The position numbers and the translations under genes are program-made. From the NCBI GenBank assembly GCA_002753225.1, contig PDZS01000009.1, forward strand, positions 62,001 through 126,000: a DNA stretch of 64,000 nt. Direction: 5' to 3'. Below the pieces are notes generated by a model, which did no database searches, was not told where the DNA came from, and worked only from the letters and a program-made list of their open reading frames with translations. This DNA is from Deltaproteobacteria bacterium YD0425bin51 (GTDB lineage Bacteria > Desulfobacterota > Desulfobacteria > Desulfobacterales > YD0425bin51). Shown here piece by piece: positions 59,463-64,000 of this stretch. Positions within the stretch are counted from its first letter, which is position 1. Each line of letters opens with the position of its first letter.

Positions 59463-60734
59463 CTATCCTTTTTGATTTAAAAAAGCGTTAACAGCAGAAT
59501 ATGCAGTAGCAACAGAAACTCCTGTACCGCATTTCATTCGCGTCCAATCATTGTGGGCTAGTATAGAGCCAACAGCATAAAGATTGTTGAATATAACTTT
59601 TCCAGACTTATCTATTGGGTGGAAATATTCATCTGTCTCTATACCGCAATTATTAATATTATGTCCTCTAGGAGCAAAAAAGTCTAACTCATGCCAGACT
59701 TTCCGCAAAAACGGTCCATAAATCTCTAAGTTAAAAATAGTTTCAGTTATTTTTTCTCTATCAGCAGATAGACCTCCTCCAAAAAAACGCCCAGTAGAGA
59801 GTATAACTCCTTTTGTTCGTATCTTAAACATGGAAGCAGCCCCTGTTACATCAAAAACAAAATCATCTTTGTGGAATACCTGGATTACTTCTTGACTATA
59901 AAAAGATTGAACCCCAATGTCCTGTAATTTATCTTCAAAAGCTTTTTTTAGTCTAATACCAGGAACAGATGGAATAATTGTTGGGATTTCAAAAACTTTT
60001 ACACCTAAAAGTTCCTGTAATTTTGATAATACAGAAGAATGCCTTTTAACCCCAAGTATAGCAGGAATACCAAGTATTTCAGCATCTTTAATATGAGGAG
60101 ATATCTCTTTTGCTAATTTGTCTAAATTTTTTGGCTTTTCTAAATCGTATGCCATTTGCTCTGCAAACTGCTCTTTGGATGAATCTAAAAATTTTATCTG
60201 GGCTGTGCGCAAATTTTGCCATTTATCTTTCAATGTTTCTTTTATTTGAAGAGCACTAAAACCTTTTAAATTATAAAAATCAATAATAAGACAAGGCTTT
60301 TTTTCTTCTAAAGCTGAAACTCCATTTAACATACTTTCTGGAACAAAAAAAGTTGGCTTTAAAGTTCCTATAGGAGTTATTATGTTAACATTTTTATTTT
60401 GATAATTAGCATAAGGAACATCTGCACTTTTTAAAAATGCAACAAGCTCTTTAAAAGCCTTTTCAATGGTATCTTTGGAAACTTTTGAATAAGGATGTCC
60501 AGAGATATCTTTTTTAAGAGTGTCTATAGCGTCCCAAGGATTTTTCCAGAGTCTCTTTTCTTCTATCGGATGAACAGCTAAAACATCCATTAGTCCACTT
60601 GTGAATGATAGAGTATTTGTTTTCCCGATTTGGATTGTTTTAATACCTCTATTTGCTGCAAATAGTGATGCTGCCATTCCAGCTATTCCACTTCCAATAA
60701 CAAGCAGATCACATTTTAATTCAATACGGCTCAT
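59463..60734 (-). CDS. glpB: Anaerobic glycerol-3-phosphate dehydrogenase subunit B
   Basis: This 423-residue flavoprotein has the FAD-binding glycine motif LLVIGSGIAGMAASLFAANR at the N-terminus, GVILSTGRFFGGGLSADRE and the C-terminal LYAVGSILAHNDWTRMKCGT with GVSVATAYSA, matching GlpB, the second subunit of the anaerobic G3P dehydrogenase. It follows GlpA by 21 bp. The length is normal. The complex is expected at the inner membrane, oxidising glycerol-3-phosphate to DHAP. Confidence 0.9.
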   Translation of the reverse strand: MSRIELKCDLLVIGSGIAGMAASLFAANRGIKTIQIGKTNTLSFTSGLMDVLAVHPIEEKRLWKNPWDAIDTLKKDISGHPYSKVSKDTIEKAFKELVAFLKSADVPYANYQNKNVNIITPIGTLKPTFFVPESMLNGVSALEEKKPCLIIDFYNLKGFSALQIKETLKDKWQNLRTAQIKFLDSSKEQFAEQMAYDLEKPKNLDKLAKEISPHIKDAEILGIPAILGVKRHSSVLSKLQELLGVKVFEIPTIIPSVPGIRLKKAFEDKLQDIGVQSFYSQEVIQVFHKDDFVFDVTGAASMFKIRTKGVILSTGRFFGGGLSADREKITETIFNLEIYGPFLRKVWHELDFFAPRGHNINNCGIETDEYFHPIDKSGKVIFNNLYAVGSILAHNDWTRMKCGTGVSVATAYSAVNAFLNQKG

Positions 60735-60755
60735 CTGCTATCTCTCCTTTACCAT

Positions 60756-62306
60756 CTATAATTCAATGCTTAAAAAGCCGCAATGGATGGCTTCAGCAAT
60801 TTCTGATTGAATAATTGGAGTTCCCCATTGAAGAGGTCTTTCCCCTCGCCATCTTTCATTCAAAAAAAATTTTATATCACTTATCCCGGAATCCAAGTTC
60901 AATTCCCCTTTATCATACATATACGCTGCAATCCTTAAACTGCAAAAAGCCCCCTGACATGGTCCCTTTCCAATTCTACTTCGCAGTCCCAAAACTTTTA
61001 AAGCGGGATCCCCGCTCTGCTTTGCTGATTCTATGAGACTATCAACAGCGCTTTTGGATATCATTTCGCACTCGCAAAGCAAAATATCATCGGTTTTTTG
61101 TTTCTGCATCCACATCTTAGGAGTCATAGCAGGCTCTGTCCATTTTCCATGGGTTGTAGATGGAAGAGGCTCTTCCCTAGTTTTACATGTTGCTGATATG
61201 CCAAGATGTCTGCAAACTAAATCAGCAGTTTTTTCTGCCATAAGCCTGTATGTTGTTAATTTACCACCAGTAATTGTTATGAAATTGTCTACTCCATTTT
61301 CCGTATGATCCAAAAGTACAAAACCCCTGCTTACGCTTCGATCATCCCCTTTTTTTGCACCTAAGCTAATAAGTGGTCTAACTCCAGCATAAGCTCTGAT
61401 GTAACGTGTAGTTTCTAATATCGGCACCATTTTAGCGCCTTCAGAAATCATAAAGTCAACTTCTTCAACTGTTGGATATATTGCATCAAGGGTATTGATC
61501 CTTATAGATGTTGTTCCAAAAATTGAAACAGCTCCGCCAGGAACCAGAATATCGGCGTCAGAAGCTTTTCTAAGCCTATTAATTACCCTTTTTGTTAATC
61601 GTTTTTGAGTTATAACAAGGCTCCCTTTAGAATAAACCATTGGTATTGTTACAGAAGCAAGCTCTGCCATTTCTCCTGCCCACGCACCTGCTGCATTAAC
61701 AATCTGCTCTGCAAAAACCTTAGTCTCTTCACCTGTTTTACTATTAATCAACTTAGTATATTTGATTTTGCCATTTTCAATCTTAAATTCTATAGCTTTT
61801 GCATGACGCATATAGCTTGAACCAAGTGAAACTGCTTGAGCCATATTTTCAAGAGAGAGCATAAAAGGATCAATTGATGCATCTTCTGTCAGATAAGCAG
61901 CTATTGTTTTTTCTGAAAGAACAGGTTCTAATTCCTTTGCTTCTTTTATATCTATAGGTTTTGCAGAAATTCCGCATTTTTGACACATTGAAGGAAAATC
62001 GCTGATATATTTTTCATCATCTCCAGAGACTGCTGCAAAAATACCTCCTGTATTATCTATACAATGAGGTGCAAGTCTTTTTAAGATTTCACCTTCTTCT
62101 CGACATTCAATTGCAGCTTCTGCGTCAGAAGCAACATATCGTGACCCACTATGCAAAAGTCCATGATTTGCACCTGATGCCCCTGCATTTATGTCATCTT
62201 TTTCAGCTAAGATACATTTTATGCCTCTTAAAGCGAGATCTCTTGCTATACCTGTTCCTGTTGCTCCTCCACCGATAATTAATACTTGAGTTTCCAAGTT
62301 TGCCAT
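60756..62306 (-). CDS. glpA: Anaerobic glycerol-3-phosphate dehydrogenase subunit A
   Basis: This 516-residue FAD-dependent dehydrogenase begins LETQVLIIGGGATGTGIARD. It has GANHGLLHSGSRYVASDAEA, IVNAAGAWAGEMAELA, ITGGKLTTYRLMAEKTADLV and a C-terminal BFD-like 2Fe-2S site (LLCECEMISKSAVD and GKGPCQGAFCSLRIA). This is the catalytic subunit oxidising glycerol-3-phosphate. The ribosome site (GAGG) lies within the end of the upstream Met-rich gene. It heads the glpA-glpB-Fe-S-CCG series. Confidence 0.95.
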   Translation of the reverse strand: MANLETQVLIIGGGATGTGIARDLALRGIKCILAEKDDINAGASGANHGLLHSGSRYVASDAEAAIECREEGEILKRLAPHCIDNTGGIFAAVSGDDEKYISDFPSMCQKCGISAKPIDIKEAKELEPVLSEKTIAAYLTEDASIDPFMLSLENMAQAVSLGSSYMRHAKAIEFKIENGKIKYTKLINSKTGEETKVFAEQIVNAAGAWAGEMAELASVTIPMVYSKGSLVITQKRLTKRVINRLRKASDADILVPGGAVSIFGTTSIRINTLDAIYPTVEEVDFMISEGAKMVPILETTRYIRAYAGVRPLISLGAKKGDDRSVSRGFVLLDHTENGVDNFITITGGKLTTYRLMAEKTADLVCRHLGISATCKTREEPLPSTTHGKWTEPAMTPKMWMQKQKTDDILLCECEMISKSAVDSLIESAKQSGDPALKVLGLRSRIGKGPCQGAFCSLRIAAYMYDKGELNLDSGISDIKFFLNERWRGERPLQWGTPIIQSEIAEAIHCGFLSIEL

Positions 62307-62307
62307 A

Positions 62308-63069
62308 TTATTCCTCAGTTTCTTTTGGCATTTGTTTCATCATTTCTTGTGCTTCTTTTGGTATATTTTTCATCATTTCATTCATATCAGGCATATCAGG
62401 CATACCTTCCATGTTTTGCCCCTTTTTGTTATGTTTGCCATGCATTCCTCCTCCCATACCCATTCCCATCATTTCCATAATACTGTTTACCTTTTTATAA
62501 TTAGCTGGTATTTCAAACATTGAGGCTTTGGCTGCTCCCATTTTAATATCTTTAAGTTTCATAACAACTTTGCCTCCTTTTCCGCCCATAGGCGAATCTT
62601 TTGGCATTGTTACCTCATTTTGGATAGGCAAACCTGAAAGATCCTGAGCCTCCCACATGATAGCTTTATATTTTTCATTAGGTTTATCTTTCATATAAAA
62701 TGTAGTGTCGTATTTTATGCAAGGATGTCCGTCAATAGTTTCTTTTCCTATCTCTTTTTTTTCTATCACAGCTCTTGGGTCATATATTGTTGGTTGCTCT
62801 TCCTGCTTTGGCATTTCTGTAAAAGTTTTACTGCTACTTGATAATACATACGTTTTGCCGCTTTCACCTAAATGAATAATTACCATTCCTTTCATCATTG
62901 GATTTTCTGTGCGAGTTTTATCCCCTAGTTTTGCCATAGGCATTGACATTCCTTCCATAACCATTTTAGCTGTAAAATTATCTGGCTGTCCAGAAAAAGC
63001 ATAACCACTAATTATTAAAATATTTAGAATAGAAATTAATACTAATTTTTTTGTTGTTCTTTTAATCAT
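62308..63069 (-). CDS. Secreted DUF4412-like protein with Met/His-rich C-terminus
   Basis: This 253-residue exported protein has a signal peptide (KLVLISILNILIISGYAFSG, cut near residue 27). The beta-strand region resembles DUF4412 (KTYVLSSSSKTFTEMPKQEE, IDGHPCIKYDTTFYMK, SGLPIQNEV, SMFEIPANYKKVN). The C-terminal 55 residues are rich in Met, Gly and His (MMGMGMGGGMHGKHNKKGQ, then MPDMPDMNEMMKNIP), which suggests metal such as copper binding or surface contact. It ends one base before glpA. Function is not known. Confidence 0.75.
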   Translation of the reverse strand: MIKRTTKKLVLISILNILIISGYAFSGQPDNFTAKMVMEGMSMPMAKLGDKTRTENPMMKGMVIIHLGESGKTYVLSSSSKTFTEMPKQEEQPTIYDPRAVIEKKEIGKETIDGHPCIKYDTTFYMKDKPNEKYKAIMWEAQDLSGLPIQNEVTMPKDSPMGGKGGKVVMKLKDIKMGAAKASMFEIPANYKKVNSIMEMMGMGMGGGMHGKHNKKGQNMEGMPDMPDMNEMMKNIPKEAQEMMKQMPKETEE

Positions 63070-63090
63070 AATATTAACCTTTCTTGTTTA

Positions 63091-63111
63091 AAATTTGATA
63101 ATATCAAATTT
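63091..63111. promoter_or_regulatory. Perfect 10-bp inverted repeat, possible operator
   Basis: AAATTTGATA at 63091-63100 is followed after one base by its exact reverse complement. It lies 22 bp upstream of the start of the Met-rich protein gene at 63069, where a repressor could sit, and downstream of the lipase gene. A second weaker inverted pair (ACAATT/AAATTGT) follows at about 63118-63139. It could instead be part of a terminator of the lipase gene, but there is no clear T-run. Confidence 0.4.
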
Positions 63112-63153
63112 ATTTTTACAATTATTTTATCAAATTGTAAATCCTTAATCTTT

Positions 63154-63873
63154 TCAATCGTGTTTAAATTTACCATGCTTTAAAAAAAACAAAGTTTGTT
63201 CTATTGCAGTTTCATTTTTCATTATAAAAGGATGTGTTGCAGGAATAACAATAAAATCAGCCATCCCTTCAAGCCTAGCTCTTTCAACAGAAACTTTCCC
63301 ATCGTTTTTTCCTGAAATCATAGTTGATAAAATCCAATTTATTGATTTATCCCCTGTAATTATCCCCACTTCAAAAGATGCAGGACCTAGTATATTGGGA
63401 ATGCTATTTTCACCTGTACCCAACTCTTTCCCAGCAGGACCATTCATTAAATTAAATAACCACATATCTCCGAGTTTATCAACAACTTCGCTACCTTTAT
63501 TAGGAGGGCTAAGCATTACAACACGGCCTATATTAAAATTTAATTTTCTTTTAGCAAGACAGCGCACAATAATTCCGCCCATTGAATGAGTTACAAAATT
63601 TACTGTTTTATCTGAATTTTTAATACATTTTTCAATATCTGGAATAATGTAATCAAAAACTAATTTATCTATGGAATATTTAGTTGAGGGATAAGAAATA
63701 TTGCACGTATTATAGCCACAATCCTGGAGCCTTTTTTCCATCTTTCCTAAAGATCCTTTGGAACGTGCAAGTCCGTGCAGAAGAACTACCTGCTGGTTCA
63801 TTTTTTTTTCTTCAGCAGTAATTTGTGCAGGAATAAAAAGCATTAATATTAAACAAAATATTTTAATCACCAC
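63154..63873 (-). CDS. Secreted alpha/beta hydrolase (lipase/esterase-like)
   Basis: This 239-residue protein has a signal peptide (VIKIFCLILMLFIPAQITAE). The alpha/beta hydrolase features include QQVVLLHGLARSKGSLGKME (oxyanion HG), the nucleophile elbow FVTHSMGGIIVRCLA (Ser in HSMGG), VVMLSPPNKGSEVVDKL, and a final histidine in PATHPFIMKNETAI. This is the pattern of EstA/LCAT-like lipases. The start is a GTG at 63873 or 63870. Substrate unknown; probably periplasmic or outer-membrane. Confidence 0.85.
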   Translation of the reverse strand: MVIKIFCLILMLFIPAQITAEEKKMNQQVVLLHGLARSKGSLGKMEKRLQDCGYNTCNISYPSTKYSIDKLVFDYIIPDIEKCIKNSDKTVNFVTHSMGGIIVRCLAKRKLNFNIGRVVMLSPPNKGSEVVDKLGDMWLFNLMNGPAGKELGTGENSIPNILGPASFEVGIITGDKSINWILSTMISGKNDGKVSVERARLEGMADFIVIPATHPFIMKNETAIEQTLFFLKHGKFKHD

Positions 63874-63902
63874 AGTAGTTGGTCCTTAAAATAATATTTA
63901 AA

Positions 63903-64000
63903 TTATAATGAGTTAAGCAATCTTTCATGTATATTATCAAATCCTCCATTTGACATGACAAGAATCAAATCTCCTGTCTTTGCTTCTTTAATGAGGAATT
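63903..64000 (-). CDS. C-terminal end of a Mur-ligase family protein, probably Mpl (partial)
   Basis: The minus strand from the right edge encodes LIKEAKTGDLILVMSNGGFD and then NIHERLLNSL before a TAA at 63905-63903. The GDLILVMSNGGFDNIHE pattern is that of the C-terminus of Mpl, the ligase that reattaches murein tripeptide to UDP-MurNAc, and related MurC-like proteins. Only about 32 codons are in the window. Confidence 0.7.
   Translation of the reverse strand, partial: FLIKEAKTGDLILVMSNGGFDNIHERLLNSL

Overview
This is an AT-rich window with dense coding. It probably comes from a sulfate-reducer-type Desulfobacterota, most plausibly Desulfobacterales. The inference rests on gene content: a glpABC-like operon whose third subunit is an enlarged heme/Fe-S/HdrC-type protein with a separate HdrB-type partner, hypD/hypE, a CooC-like P-loop protein, an AICAR transformylase without its cyclohydrolase half, a large trans-AT polyketide synthase, and many Uma2 and toxin-antitoxin fragments. 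No rRNA, tRNA or CRISPR array was seen.

Region 1 (1-15.7 kb, all minus strand) is a chemotaxis-like signalling cluster. In transcription order it holds a REC-HisKA-HATPase-REC-HPt hybrid kinase, a CheY-like regulator, a Uma2 protein, a shrunken kinase/receiver remnant, a second CheY-like regulator, two tandem CheA paralogues, a short CheR, an MBL-fold hydrolase, a 1405-residue chemoreceptor with about twenty HAMP modules in 91-residue repeats, CheW, and an antitoxin with a decayed PIN toxin. A Cache-type sensor gene runs off the left edge. No CheB was seen, so the cluster may serve a non-flagellar output.

Region 2 (15.7-30 kb, plus strand) is one 14-kb PKS gene with no AT domain. Its order is ACP | KS-KR-ACP | KS-DH-KR-cMT-ACP | KS-KR-ACP | KS-DH(degenerate), and then it stops with no ACP or thioesterase. 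A consensus sigma70 promoter sits upstream of a Uma2 N-terminal fragment that overlaps a probable TTG start of the PKS. A palindromic mobile repeat of the ATTCCC(N8)GGGAAT type has been absorbed in frame into a linker.

Region 3 (30-39.5 kb) holds an AAA-ATPase/PD-(D/E)XK protein, AICAR transformylase, a CooC-like ATPase, a Ski2-like helicase, and a secreted ankyrin/Ig-like protein with a C-terminal zinc-protease motif.

Region 4 (39.4-44.4 kb) is a candidate RiPP locus. A class II lanthipeptide synthetase (LanM) with a CCG zinc motif is co-transcribed with an unrecognised 364-residue protein and diverges from a YcaO protein. The 5' ends of LanM and YcaO are packed together or overlap, and the YcaO N-terminus is split by an apparent frameshift. 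No precursor peptide was recognised.

Region 5 (44.4-54.3 kb) carries hypE-hypD, a zinc-ribbon/receiver-like protein, and a decayed polymorphic-toxin locus. The toxin is a lipoprotein with Ig, NHL and Rhs/YD repeats; its start codon is apparently lost and its toxin end is broken, but an immunity-like gene behind it is intact. A second antitoxin with a broken PIN toxin follows.

Region 6 (54.4-64 kb) holds two PilT-family ATPases, YggT, the glpABC-like operon, a Met-rich secreted protein, a secreted lipase-like hydrolase, and the C-terminal end of an Mpl-type ligase. A recurring theme of the window is decay of the toxic partner while the antidote gene survives.
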